DNA from: Planctomycetota bacterium
GTDB lineage: Bacteria > Planctomycetota > SZUA-567
Assembly: GCA_031278535.1 (NCBI GenBank)
Contig: JAITKH010000008.1
Coordinates: 1-7,276, forward strand
Direction: 5' to 3'
DNA: 7,276 nt
Shown: in pieces, positions 1 to 7,087 of the stretch
Numbering within the stretch: the first letter of the stretch is position 1
How the letters are laid out: each line of letters begins with the position of its first letter
Made by a program: the position numbers and the translations under genes
The notes under the pieces: model-generated
Told to the model about the DNA's origin: nothing
What the model saw: the letters and a program-made list of their open reading frames with translations, nothing else
Database searches by the model: none

Positions 1-3000
1 TCCCAGAGGCAGGCTGCGGAACCGATGTCCGGGAATTCCATAATCTCGCCGCCGGCCGGACGGATGATGATGGCGCGGCTCCCGGAAAGTTGCCCGGGCG
101 GCACCTCCGGCGGACGATTGGGATTGGATGCGTCGAGAAACGAAAGCGTGCCGTTTTCTCCCGTCACTGCCACCAGGGAATGGTTGAAATTATCAAGCAG
201 AGGGAACGAAAGATCGGCCGAACCGCCCGGTTTATGGAGACGGCTCCGCAGACGGGCCAGGACCGGCCAGGCTTCAAGACCATATTCCCCGGCCCAGACG
301 GAAAGGAGAAGAGACCGGTCTTTCCCGTCAGCCGACATTCTTGACAATATGGAACGGGCGCTCAGGGGTCGGAAGGCATAAGGGCCGAATTCCCATTCGC
401 GGCGGCCGATCTCCCGGGAAATCCAGCGGGCGGCGACGAACAGACGATTCATGGGCTTTTCCTGCCCATTCCCGATTGCCGAAGCCAATCTTCTCAGCTC
501 GGGCGGCGACCGGTACTGATTTTCGATAAGCCGCCAGTACCATTTTGCGAATTCATCCCAGCTTTGGTGGGACGAGATGAGAATTGATGGAACGATTTCC
601 GTCTGGTTGGGGGAATTCGGTTCGGGGACGAAAGGGGGCAGATCATCCATTTCCCAAATCCGCGCAACGGAAGTTCCTTCGGAGAATGGCCCCAAAGCGT
701 CTGGAGCGCCATTGATTGAGCGGAAGTAAACTCGCGTATCCCTGGGTGCGATAAAAATATATCGCGACTTGCGCACCGGCGCCGACTGGGCGAAGGAGAC
801 AGTCCGTTCGAAATAATCGTCAAGCGACGGAAGGCGCTGCGGAGCCAGTTTGACTTCGGCTTCGAGTATCGATCCCTTCGCCAGGGGGGGAAGGAAAAAA
901 TCAAGGCTCTTGCCGCCGATTCCGGCAGCGGGAGGCGTGAAGGATTCCCGTTCGGAACCGTTTATGATTTCAATCCTGGCGACAGATCCGTGTTTCAATC
1001 CTGTTTCCAGCCAGAAACTAATTTGCCGGAGGTTGCGGGCGGCCCGCATCGAGTGGATTTTGATGGCGAAAGAAATGCGGCTTTCCACAGAGCGGTCTTC
1101 GCCCAAACGATCCGCAACCTGAAAATAGAGATACTCCCAATCGTCGGGAGGCTGCTTTCTGGGTGCGGACATGTCCAATTCCTGTTGTCCGGATCCGACC
1201 CGGCGCCACTCGGGATCGTCCACTCCGGTCCAGGTCTTGCGATTCATATCGGAACGCATTGCCAAAGCGGCCGGATCGTCCGGAGCGAGTTCGAGCGCAT
1301 CGTCCAGTGCCCGCTTGGCGTCGTCGTCACGTCCAAGCGATCGGTAAAGGCCGGCTAGTTTTAGCCGCGTTTCCCGGTCGTAAGGAAAATTCGCGGCATG
1401 CTTGATCATGAGATCAACGGCTGCCGAAGTCTGGCCCAAAAGGCCGAGCGTGGCGACAGCGCCGTCCAATGCTTCCCGATTGCCGGCGTTTTTTGCCAGG
1501 ACAGCGTGGAAATCGCTCAGCGCCTGGCGGGGGTTGCCGGCGGCAAGGGCGGCCCGGCCGCCGCGAAGGCGTACGGCGGCGGAGGCAGGGTGATCGCGTA
1601 ACATGCTTTGGAGAATTGCAGTTGCGGCTGGACGCCAACCACGATTTTCAGCGGCATCGTATTCCAACATCTTCGCCCGGGGGGACATTCGGTTGAATTC
1701 AAGGGCGCGAGCGGCCTCGACCGCGGCCAACCTGGGCTGGTGCATGACGTCGAGATACAACCTGCCGATGTCCACCAGGGCGGCGACCGAGCCGCTGTCC
1801 GCCGCCCGCCGGAGCAGGCCAAGGCGTTGATTCTCCTCTCGATTCGGACCATCCTGGCCGTAATCCACGTTTCTCGCCGCAGACAGGGCAAAAAAGGGAT
1901 TTTCATTCGAATGTTCGACTGCTTCTTGAAAGAGTTCCTCTCGGGTGAAACGATCCTCGCTGTCCACCGTTCGTTGGCTGGCCAGGAGAGACGCCAGATA
2001 GAAGGCGGCTCGGGCGTCTTCGGGATTTTCTCCAAGATGCCCGGCCAAAACCGACAGATAGTCGTGCCGATACAGGCCGGATCGGCGATAATGGAGGTCC
2101 AGGATCGCGTTGCGGATTGCCCGCGTCGCCTCTGCAAGGAAAAACGTCATGTTTTCCGGGTTCGGCCTCGCTGCAAGAGGAGAAAGCGCTTTGCCGTCGG
2201 GAGCGGTTACCCGGGCGACGAATCCCCAATTGCCGGGCGAGGATCGCATCATAACGATGAGGGCGTTCCAGCCTTTGCGGAGCCAGACATCCACCGTGTC
2301 CTGATCCGGTTCCGGTTCGCCGCCGATGCGTTCGCGGCGTACCGACCAGCCATTTACCCCGACTTCCGTCGGAGAGGAGTTTCCGAAGCAGAGAGACGCT
2401 TCCATGTCGCGAGGCGAGAAAATCAGGGCGACGGCGCAAGCGGATTTGACGCCTGACGAACGGAACAAGGCGCCCGGAAGCAGTCTGCCCAGCGGATCGA
2501 TTGAGCGAAACGGGCGCCAGAAAACCGGCCCGTTCAACCCGGAGAAACAGGAATATCCGGTTTCCCCGCATGAAGGTTCAAGCAGGCCCTTGGGGCCGGT
2601 GAGGGAGATTTCCTCATCGGGATCGAGCGGGCAGAGAAGCAGCCAATCGCGAATGAGGCCAAGGCAACCGGTTTCCTTCCTGGCTTCTTCGGCACGGCCC
2701 ATGCGCTCCAGGATCGCGGCTCTCAACCAAGCCGCCCGTCCCTGGAGGCGCTGGAAATCATCGTCGGCCGCATTTGCCGTTCCGCCCTCGGGCGAAGCCG
2801 CGATCTCCCGTTCCGGCATCGGCGGCCTGGTCGTCTCGGCGTCCACCAGCGTCCATTCGCCGTTCACCAATGCCGGAAACAGGCGATTCCCATCCTCATC
2901 GCTGAAAATCAGGCCTGATCCGGGAGTCTTGTCTTCTCTTCCGGCTTCCAGGGCGGGAGGAAATTCCAATCCGGAAAGGGGCGGGGGACGGAGGCGTTCG

Positions 3001-3356
3001 GTGACGGCAAGGAATGCCTCGTATTCGCCGGAGTCGGCAAGCAAACGAAAGGAAGCTTCAAGGAGATACCCAATCCTGGCCAGTGCGAGCCGGCGGCGAG
3101 GAAGCCCGGCCGGAATGCGGTCGAACTCGTCCAGCGCTTTGCCTAGGGCGGCAAGGCGGGAAATGTTCGCCGCAATCGGCTCGTCGCGCAGTTCCAATTC
3201 TTCGGCCGACAGTTCATCCCCGATACCGGCGAAATCGTTCCATATGTCGCCCGACGATTCCTTGCCCGTCGCGGACCCGGATTCTGGGAAATCGGCGGCG
3301 GCAAGAAACGGCGTCGCCGCGAGAAGAATGACGATCAAAAGTCCCGCGCTCCTCAT
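1..3356 (-). CDS. Exported TPR / DUF3857 / transglutaminase-like protein, C-terminus cut by window edge
   Basis: One frame runs without a stop from an ATG at 3356 to the window edge, 1118 full codons. Residues 1-21 look like a signal peptide (MRSAGLLIVILLAATPFLAAA), so the protein is probably exported. Residues about 280-400 resemble the jelly-roll accessory modules of PVC-type exported proteins (VNGW at 334-337, PDQDTVDVWLRKGWN ending at 364, then NWGF). Residues about 515-700 are helical repeats; the clearest TPR is about 663-696 (LAGLYRSLGRDDDAKRALDD). From about 740 comes a DUF3857-like beta region, then a transglutaminase-like domain around 1000-1085 with motifs ADGKDRSLLL, FNHSLVAV and FLDAS. 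The expected catalytic Cys is Gly1011; His1059 and Asp1075 remain. Family members usually combine DUF3857 with a Cys-His-Asp triad, so this copy is probably not an active enzyme and may act as a scaffold or binding protein. The start overlaps the nadB stop (TGATG) and has GGAAAGG 8 bases upstream. The substrate is unknown. Confidence 0.87.
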   Translation of the reverse strand, partial: MRSAGLLIVILLAATPFLAAADFPESGSATGKESSGDIWNDFAGIGDELSAEELELRDEPIAANISRLAALGKALDEFDRIPAGLPRRRLALARIGYLLEASFRLLADSGEYEAFLAVTERLRPPPLSGLEFPPALEAGREDKTPGSGLIFSDEDGNRLFPALVNGEWTLVDAETTRPPMPEREIAASPEGGTANAADDDFQRLQGRAAWLRAAILERMGRAEEARKETGCLGLIRDWLLLCPLDPDEEISLTGPKGLLEPSCGETGYSCFSGLNGPVFWRPFRSIDPLGRLLPGALFRSSGVKSACAVALIFSPRDMEASLCFGNSSPTEVGVNGWSVRRERIGGEPEPDQDTVDVWLRKGWNALIVMMRSSPGNWGFVARVTAPDGKALSPLAARPNPENMTFFLAEATRAIRNAILDLHYRRSGLYRHDYLSVLAGHLGENPEDARAAFYLASLLASQRTVDSEDRFTREELFQEAVEHSNENPFFALSAARNVDYGQDGPNREENQRLGLLRRAADSGSVAALVDIGRLYLDVMHQPRLAAVEAARALEFNRMSPRAKMLEYDAAENRGWRPAATAILQSMLRDHPASAAVRLRGGRAALAAGNPRQALSDFHAVLAKNAGNREALDGAVATLGLLGQTSAAVDLMIKHAANFPYDRETRLKLAGLYRSLGRDDDAKRALDDALELAPDDPAALAMRSDMNRKTWTGVDDPEWRRVGSGQQELDMSAPRKQPPDDWEYLYFQVADRLGEDRSVESRISFAIKIHSMRAARNLRQISFWLETGLKHGSVARIEIINGSERESFTPPAAGIGGKSLDFFLPPLAKGSILEAEVKLAPQRLPSLDDYFERTVSFAQSAPVRKSRYIFIAPRDTRVYFRSINGAPDALGPFSEGTSVARIWEMDDLPPFVPEPNSPNQTEIVPSILISSHQSWDEFAKWYWRLIENQYRSPPELRRLASAIGNGQEKPMNRLFVAARWISREIGRREWEFGPYAFRPLSARSILSRMSADGKDRSLLLSVWAGEYGLEAWPVLARLRSRLHKPGGSADLSFPLLDNFNHSLVAVTGENGTLSFLDASNPNRPPEVPPGQLSGSRAIIIRPAGGEIMEFPDIGSAACLW

Positions 3357-4966
3357 CAGGAAGACCTTTCCTTGTCGTCACTGTCGATGGCGATGCGGCT
3401 GTGCCTGGTCCATGCCGGATCGGTGGCGGGAAAGTCGGTCCGTTGATGGGCGCCCCGGCTTTCGTTCCGCCGCAAGGCCGATTCGGTTATGAGCCAGGCG
3501 GTGGTAAGCATGTTCTGCACTTCGAAGCCGGGAGACATATGGAATTCCTCGGCCAGAACATATCGGCTCCAGGACTGCAGGGTCTCAACCGTTTCGGCGA
3601 GCCGCTCCGCGTTGCGGAAGGCGCCAAGGTTGCGCCAAGTGACGGCCTTGAGGCTTTGGCAGATGTCGTCGATGTCAAGGCTGGTGCCCCGGGCGGGCAG
3701 GCGCTTCTGGAGCGCGGCCGGTCCGGCGTCGCCGACGGGAACGGGTTCGGCCATGCCTGCCCGGTGGCCGAAGACCAAGCCCTCGAGAAGGGAATTGGAG
3801 GCGAGGCGATTGGCTCCGTGTACGCCGGTGAAAGCGGTTTCCCCGGCCGCGTAGAGGTTCCGCACCCGGGTGGCGGCGTTCATGTCCGTCGCCACGCCGC
3901 CCATCATATAGTGTTCGGCAGGACGTACCGGTATGGGATCTGTCGAGATGTTGACTCCATAGTTGGCGCAGACCGACTTGATGGTAGGGAATCGCCGGGC
4001 GACCGTATCCGGATTGAGGTGTCGGAGATCGAGATACACGCAGGTGTCCCGCGTGGCTGCAAGCTCCTTGAAGATGCTCTGGCTCACCACGTCGCGTGGC
4101 GAAAGTTCCGCCTGTTCGGAGTAGCGCGGCATGAAACGTTCGCCTTCCTGGTTGATCAGATACGCCCCTTCCCCCCGGACAGCCTCGCTGATGAGAAAGC
4201 GGGGAGCGCCTGGCAAATACAGTGTGGTGGGATGGAATTGGACAAACTCCATGTCCGCCAGTTCCGCCCCGGCACGGAAACACATGGCGTAACCGTCGGC
4301 GGTGGCGATGGAAGGATTGGTGGTTTCGCGGTACACTTGTCCGGGTCCGCCGGCTGCCACCACCGTGAAGCCGGCTTCGGCCCGGATGTACCGTCCGTAA
4401 CGGGTGTCGAGGAAGAAGGCACCCCGGCAGGCGCCGTCCATATGCAGGAGGTCGATGGCGAAATGGTTTTCCAGGACCAGGATGTTCGGGTTCCGCTCGA
4501 CCGCCGCCAGCATGGCGCCGATAACGGCCTTGCCGGTTGCGTCGCCGTCGGCATGGATGATCCGCCGCCGGGAATGCGCCCCTTCGCGTGTGAAGGCGAT
4601 TCTTCCCCCCACGCGATCAAATTCAATCCCCATGTCTATCAACTCCCGGCATCGTTCCCGGCCTTCGTTGACCAGGATGCGCACCGCCTCCCTGTCGCAG
4701 AGCCCGCCGCCGGCCCGGAGCGTATCCTCAATATGGAGTTCCGCCGTGTCGTCGTCCGCCAGGGCGACAGCGATGCCGCCCTGGGCATAGCTGCTATTGC
4801 TTTCCACGAGCGGTGCCTTGGAGGCGAGGATGACCTGCCCGTTCCGTGCGGCGGCAAGAGCGGCCGAAAGGCCGGCGATGCCGCCGCCTATCACCAGGCA
4901 ACGGGTACGTAAAAGCGGCACCGTGGACAAGTCGACGTTAACCAGGTAACGTTCATGCAAGGGCAT
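3356..4966 (-). CDS. nadB: L-aspartate oxidase (NadB)
   Basis: NadB is a cytoplasmic FAD enzyme that oxidises L-aspartate to iminoaspartate, which NadA and NadC then turn into quinolinate and nicotinate mononucleotide. The 536 residues match the usual length (E. coli about 540). The FAD dinucleotide-binding motif is VIGGGIAGLSAAL at 25-37, followed by SSYAQGGIAVAL (58-69) and EGAHSRRRIIHADGDATGKA (128-147). The substrate region is present: FVQFHPTTLYLPG with His245, SPRDVVSQSI with Arg291, and EHYMMGGVATD with His352. Next comes AAGETAFTGVHGANRLASNS (373-392). These agree with the known catalytic His, Arg and His of E. coli NadB, so activity is expected. The C-terminal helical domain ends with NESRGAHQRTDFP, typical of the family. 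The start at 4966 overlaps the end of holA by 14 bases and has GGAAAGG 7 bases upstream. No nadA or nadC is in view. The succinate dehydrogenase flavoprotein is the nearest relative, but the NadB signature motifs and lone gene favour NadB. Confidence 0.97.
   Translation of the reverse strand: MPLHERYLVNVDLSTVPLLRTRCLVIGGGIAGLSAALAAARNGQVILASKAPLVESNSSYAQGGIAVALADDDTAELHIEDTLRAGGGLCDREAVRILVNEGRERCRELIDMGIEFDRVGGRIAFTREGAHSRRRIIHADGDATGKAVIGAMLAAVERNPNILVLENHFAIDLLHMDGACRGAFFLDTRYGRYIRAEAGFTVVAAGGPGQVYRETTNPSIATADGYAMCFRAGAELADMEFVQFHPTTLYLPGAPRFLISEAVRGEGAYLINQEGERFMPRYSEQAELSPRDVVSQSIFKELAATRDTCVYLDLRHLNPDTVARRFPTIKSVCANYGVNISTDPIPVRPAEHYMMGGVATDMNAATRVRNLYAAGETAFTGVHGANRLASNSLLEGLVFGHRAGMAEPVPVGDAGPAALQKRLPARGTSLDIDDICQSLKAVTWRNLGAFRNAERLAETVETLQSWSRYVLAEEFHMSPGFEVQNMLTTAWLITESALRRNESRGAHQRTDFPATDPAWTRHSRIAIDSDDKERSS
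3365..3371 (-). promoter_or_regulatory. Ribosome-binding site of the long exported-protein gene
   Basis: GGAAAGG on the minus strand lies 8 bases before the ATG at 3356, inside the last codons of nadB. It supports that start, which also begins the signal peptide, and suggests that ribosomes finishing nadB re-initiate here. Confidence 0.7.
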
Positions 4967-6104
4967 CGGTACGCCTTTCCGTCAGAAGTATCGCCATGGT
5001 CTCCAGGGAAAGCAGGACATCGCCTCCGGTGTCATGGACGCGGCGCGTTTCTTCGACAGCCCGGGCCAACATGCGTCTGAGACCCGACGGCTCGAATCGT
5101 CTCGCCGTCTCCATGAGCCGCTTGGCGCGCATGGGCGAAAGCTTTTCCTCCGCGGCGAAGGCGCCCGGGCCAAGGCGGCGAATGTCAGCCGTCTTGGCGA
5201 GAAGCAGAAGGCGCAGTGTCGAGGAAAGCATGGAGAGCACTCGATGCGCCGTGTTTTCACCAGCTTCCCGTCTGCCGTCCCGATCCCGTGCGCCCTGGGT
5301 ACCGATCCGCCGGGCAAGGAGGATGGCTTGAAGGCGATCTCCGGCTTCGACAGCGTTCCCGAAGCCGAAAATGTCGAATGCGGCGCTGCCGGTCATAAAC
5401 TTTTCGAGGATGTTGCCGTTGATGGGGGAGGAATCGTCGGCAAAAAGGGCCAGTTTCTCCAATTCGACGGCAAGGATTCCCAAATCCGACCCATGCGCCT
5501 GAAGTAGCATTTCGGCCGCGCCCGGATCGATTTTTTTTCCCAATCCTTTGGCCCGCTCCGCCAGCCATTCCGGGATTTCGGATTGATTGGGCAAGGGACA
5601 AGGGATACGATGGGCGGCGGAAGCCAAACGTTTTCCGAGGATTCGGTTTTTGGGAAGAGTGGAGGTTTCGATGAACAACCAGACGCATGGAGAGGGATTT
5701 TCCGCGCGCTCAAGGAAATCGCCTTCCTCTCCCTTCCGGCGGTTGTCGTCCAGTTCTTCCGTCCGCGACTCCGCCTCGCCGCCGGGAAACAGGATCTTTT
5801 CAGCCTGGCGCGCCAGAACTAGTTTGACGTTTCCGAATAGGCTACCGCCGGCAAGCTCGCGGCACAGGGCGCCGAGTCCGGCCGCCCGGTTCCCGTCTCC
5901 ACCGTGGATGGCGATTACGCTCCCGTCGGGATGCCCCGCGAGCCAGGCTTCACGAAAACGACGCGAGGCCTCGCTTCTGAGAAATTCCGATTCGCCCTGG
6001 GCCACTACCAGGCGGGGAAAATCCGTTTCCGCTTTTTGCAGGGCCAGCCGATAATCCCTCAGGCTCTCCTTCGGAGGCTTCTCTCCAGAACGCGCCATTG
6101 CCAT
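4953..6104 (-). CDS. holA: DNA polymerase III delta subunit (HolA)
   Basis: HolA is the clamp-loader subunit that opens the beta sliding clamp for the replicase. The 383-residue product is somewhat longer than E. coli HolA (343). Family marks include RLVVAQGESEFLRSEA (31-46), where the nucleotide-fold region starts; GGSLFGNVKLVLARQAEKIL (86-105); then IPEWLAERAKGLGKKIDPGA (177-196), GSDLGILAVELEKLALFAD (205-223) and FDIFGFGNAVEAGDRLQAIL (243-262). The C-terminal helices (about 285-375) fit the collar domain. A charged insert at about 107-137 (GGEAESRTEELDDNRRKGEE and following) accounts for much of the extra length. The frame stays open upstream through the antisense of the divergent gene, but the ATG at 6104 is preferred: it has GGAG 9 bases upstream and the conserved fold begins about 30 residues in. 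An ATG at 6098 lies too far from that site; those at 6140 and 6155 lack one. It is the first gene of the minus-strand run, followed by nadB with a 14-base overlap. Confidence 0.93.
   Translation of the reverse strand: MAMARSGEKPPKESLRDYRLALQKAETDFPRLVVAQGESEFLRSEASRRFREAWLAGHPDGSVIAIHGGDGNRAAGLGALCRELAGGSLFGNVKLVLARQAEKILFPGGEAESRTEELDDNRRKGEEGDFLERAENPSPCVWLFIETSTLPKNRILGKRLASAAHRIPCPLPNQSEIPEWLAERAKGLGKKIDPGAAEMLLQAHGSDLGILAVELEKLALFADDSSPINGNILEKFMTGSAAFDIFGFGNAVEAGDRLQAILLARRIGTQGARDRDGRREAGENTAHRVLSMLSSTLRLLLLAKTADIRRLGPGAFAAEEKLSPMRAKRLMETARRFEPSGLRRMLARAVEETRRVHDTGGDVLLSLETMAILLTERRTDALA
4974..4980 (-). promoter_or_regulatory. Ribosome-binding site of nadB
   Basis: GGAAAGG on the minus strand, 7 bases before the nadB ATG and inside the 3' end of holA. 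It is identical to the site ahead of the next gene and fixes the start at 4966. Confidence 0.7.
5531..5538 (-). other. Run of eight adenines inside holA
   Basis: The coding strand of holA reads GGA AAA AAA ATC at residues 189-192, giving eight consecutive A in a G+C-rich gene. Such runs can cause transcriptional slippage or ribosomal frameshifting and are mutation-prone. No stem-loop or internal Shine-Dalgarno enhancer was established nearby. The in-frame product is a normal full-length HolA, so the run is not a broken site. Confidence 0.55.
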
Positions 6105-6113
6105 GCCAAACTT

Positions 6114-6117
6114 CTCC
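6114..6117 (-). promoter_or_regulatory. Ribosome-binding site of holA
   Basis: GGAG (in GTGGAGAAG) on the minus strand, 9 bases before the ATG at 6104. It decides between several in-frame ATG codons at 6098, 6104, 6140 and 6155. Confidence 0.55.
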
Positions 6118-6134
6118 ACGCCCGTTCCGGGTCG

Positions 6135-6163
6135 TTGCATAACGGCCGGAAACATGGTAAAAT
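6135..6163 (+). promoter_or_regulatory. Candidate promoter of the CheR-like gene
   Basis: TTGCAT (6135-6140) and TAAAAT (6158-6163) are separated by 17 bases on the plus strand. The -10 matches consensus at 5 of 6 positions, the -35 only at 3. Transcription would start near 6170, leaving a leader of nearly 100 bases. It overlaps the start region of the divergent holA transcript, so the two promoters could interfere. Speculative. Confidence 0.27.
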
Positions 6164-6165
6164 GC

Positions 6166-6195
6166 AAGATAAATTCCGGCTCCGGACCGGGACAA
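6166..6195 (-). promoter_or_regulatory. Candidate sigma-70 type promoter of the holA-nadB run
   Basis: On the minus strand TTGTCC (6195-6190) and TATCTT (6171-6166) are separated by 18 bases and match the -35 and -10 consensus at 4 of 6 positions each. Transcription would begin near 6160, giving a leader of about 55 bases before holA. An inverted repeat TCCGG-CT-CCGGA lies in the spacer. It was found by eye in a short intergenic gap and is weak evidence on its own. Confidence 0.3.
6175..6186. repeat. Inverted repeat in the divergent promoter region
   Basis: TCCGGCTCCGGA is a perfect inverted repeat of 5-base arms with a 2-base centre. CCGG occurs a third time at 6187-6190. It lies in the spacer of the candidate holA promoter and just downstream of the candidate plus-strand -10, a place where an operator could act on both. 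In G+C-rich DNA such short repeats also arise by chance. Confidence 0.3.
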
Positions 6196-6213
6196 TCCTT
6201 GCTGGCGTCGACC

Positions 6214-6227
6214 CCTTCCGGCGAAGG
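6214..6227 (+). repeat. Small hairpin in the leader of the CheR-like gene
   Basis: CCTTC-CGGC-GAAGG forms a 5-base-pair stem with a 4-base loop about 40 bases before the ATG at 6267. No T-run follows, so it is not a typical terminator; if functional it would be a leader structure. No known riboswitch was recognised in this gap. Confidence 0.3.
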
Positions 6228-6266
6228 ATATGATACGTCAATCCAGGGCGTCGGAAAAGAGAAAAG

Positions 6267-7034
6267 ATGGCTGACTTGTCTTCGCGAAGCCCCGGAGGAA
6301 GGGCGGGTGATTGGCGTCGGGGAAAAAATGACGGCGATTCCGTTATTTCCTGCCGCGCCACCAATCCTCTCTCCTTGTCCGACGACCTCGGAAAAGTCTT
6401 CCTGGATGAAACGCAGGCCAAGGCTACCACCGCCACCCGGCTTTTCCGCAACGGCGAATTGTTCCGGGCCATCGCCAGGGTTTGCCTCCCCGCCTTTTTC
6501 CGGGGCGCCGGCGGGGGAAGATTCTCCATGTGGTCCACCGGTTGCTCCAGCGGCGAAGAGGTGTATTCCATGGCCATGATTGTCCTGTCCGAATTTGAAC
6601 GGCGGGGCAAGCCGCCGCTTTTCGAGGCCTTTGGCACCGATATCAACCGAAACCGCATCCTCGAAGCCAGGACCGGCGTTTACACCCGCCCGGCTTCCGA
6701 ATCCCTGACGCGGGAGCATTGGCGTCTCCTTGCCAGTTACGCCGTCATGGATGCGCATCGGATCAAGATGGGGGATATCCTGCGTTCCATTTGCAAATTC
6801 GCGCTTTTCGACATGCGGAATTGCCCGAAACGCCATACTTTCAACTTCATTGTCTGCAACCATGTCATGCAATATTACGACGCCCCGGGCCAGCGCCATA
6901 TCATTGCCAATTTGAAGTCGGTGCTGCGGCCGGGCGGCCACCTCTATATCGAAGGGGTGACGGACGACGGCCTTTCCGGAAGCGATCTCCGGAAACTTCC
7001 CGACGTCTCGTACATGTATGATGTCCCTTCCTGA
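6267..7034 (+). CDS. CheR-like SAM-dependent methyltransferase, short N-terminus
   Basis: The 255-residue product matches the methyltransferase core of the CheR family (protein-glutamate O-methyltransferases acting on chemoreceptors). Motifs in order: TTATRLFRN (54-62), corresponding to the family TxTxFFR motif; SAM-binding MWSTGCSSGEEVYSMAM (88-104); FGTDINRNRILEARTGVYTR (122-141); FNFIVCNHVMQYYD (192-205), in place of the usual CRNVLIYF; and LRPGGHLYIEG (220-230). The all-helical N-terminal domain of about 70 residues seen in classical CheR is missing or reduced to about 50 unlike residues. A TGA lies in the same frame at 6231 with no other start codon between it and 6267, so the short N-terminus follows from this sequence. 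The ribosome-binding site is modest (GGAAAAGAG ending 5 bases before ATG). No receptor, CheA, CheB or CheW is visible, so the substrate may not be a chemoreceptor. Membership in the CheR-type fold is solid; the target is unknown. Confidence 0.88.
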   Translation: MADLSSRSPGGRAGDWRRGKNDGDSVISCRATNPLSLSDDLGKVFLDETQAKATTATRLFRNGELFRAIARVCLPAFFRGAGGGRFSMWSTGCSSGEEVYSMAMIVLSEFERRGKPPLFEAFGTDINRNRILEARTGVYTRPASESLTREHWRLLASYAVMDAHRIKMGDILRSICKFALFDMRNCPKRHTFNFIVCNHVMQYYDAPGQRHIIANLKSVLRPGGHLYIEGVTDDGLSGSDLRKLPDVSYMYDVPS

Positions 7035-7071
7035 AAGCGCCTCTTCGGAAGAATTCGTGGGTCCAATCACT

Positions 7072-7087
7072 GTTGTCCCAAAACAAC
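7072..7087. repeat. Hairpin between convergent reading frames, possible weak terminator
   Basis: GTTGT-CCCAAA-ACAAC forms a 5-base-pair stem with a 6-base loop, 37 bases after the stop of the CheR-like gene and touching the stop of the frame coming from the right. A bidirectional terminator would be expected here, but neither strand has a following T-run, so it is only a weak candidate. Confidence 0.3.

Noticed and set aside
1517..2571. Minus-strand frames of 206 and 222 codons, and a 282-codon plus-strand frame at 1608-2456
   Set aside because: They overlap the long gene in other frames and lack motifs; the main frame is continuous through this region, so no frameshift needs to be assumed.
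2326..3492. A 388-codon plus-strand frame opposite the long exported-protein gene
   Set aside because: Its translation is rich in Ser, Arg and Pro without domains, while the opposite strand carries a signal peptide and recognisable modules in a single frame.
3401..4912. A 503-codon open frame on the plus strand opposite nadB
   Set aside because: It is antisense to a gene with unmistakable NadB motifs. Long antisense open frames are expected in G+C-rich coding DNA, and its translation shows no recognisable domain.
7035..7060. TCTTC-G-GAAGA just after the CheR-like stop as a terminator
   Set aside because: The centre is a single base, so only a few base pairs can form, and no T-run follows.
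6105..7070. Upstream extension of holA to a 705-residue protein
   Set aside because: The extra 322 residues are the antisense of the CheR-like gene, match nothing known, and a ribosome-binding site supports the start at 6104.
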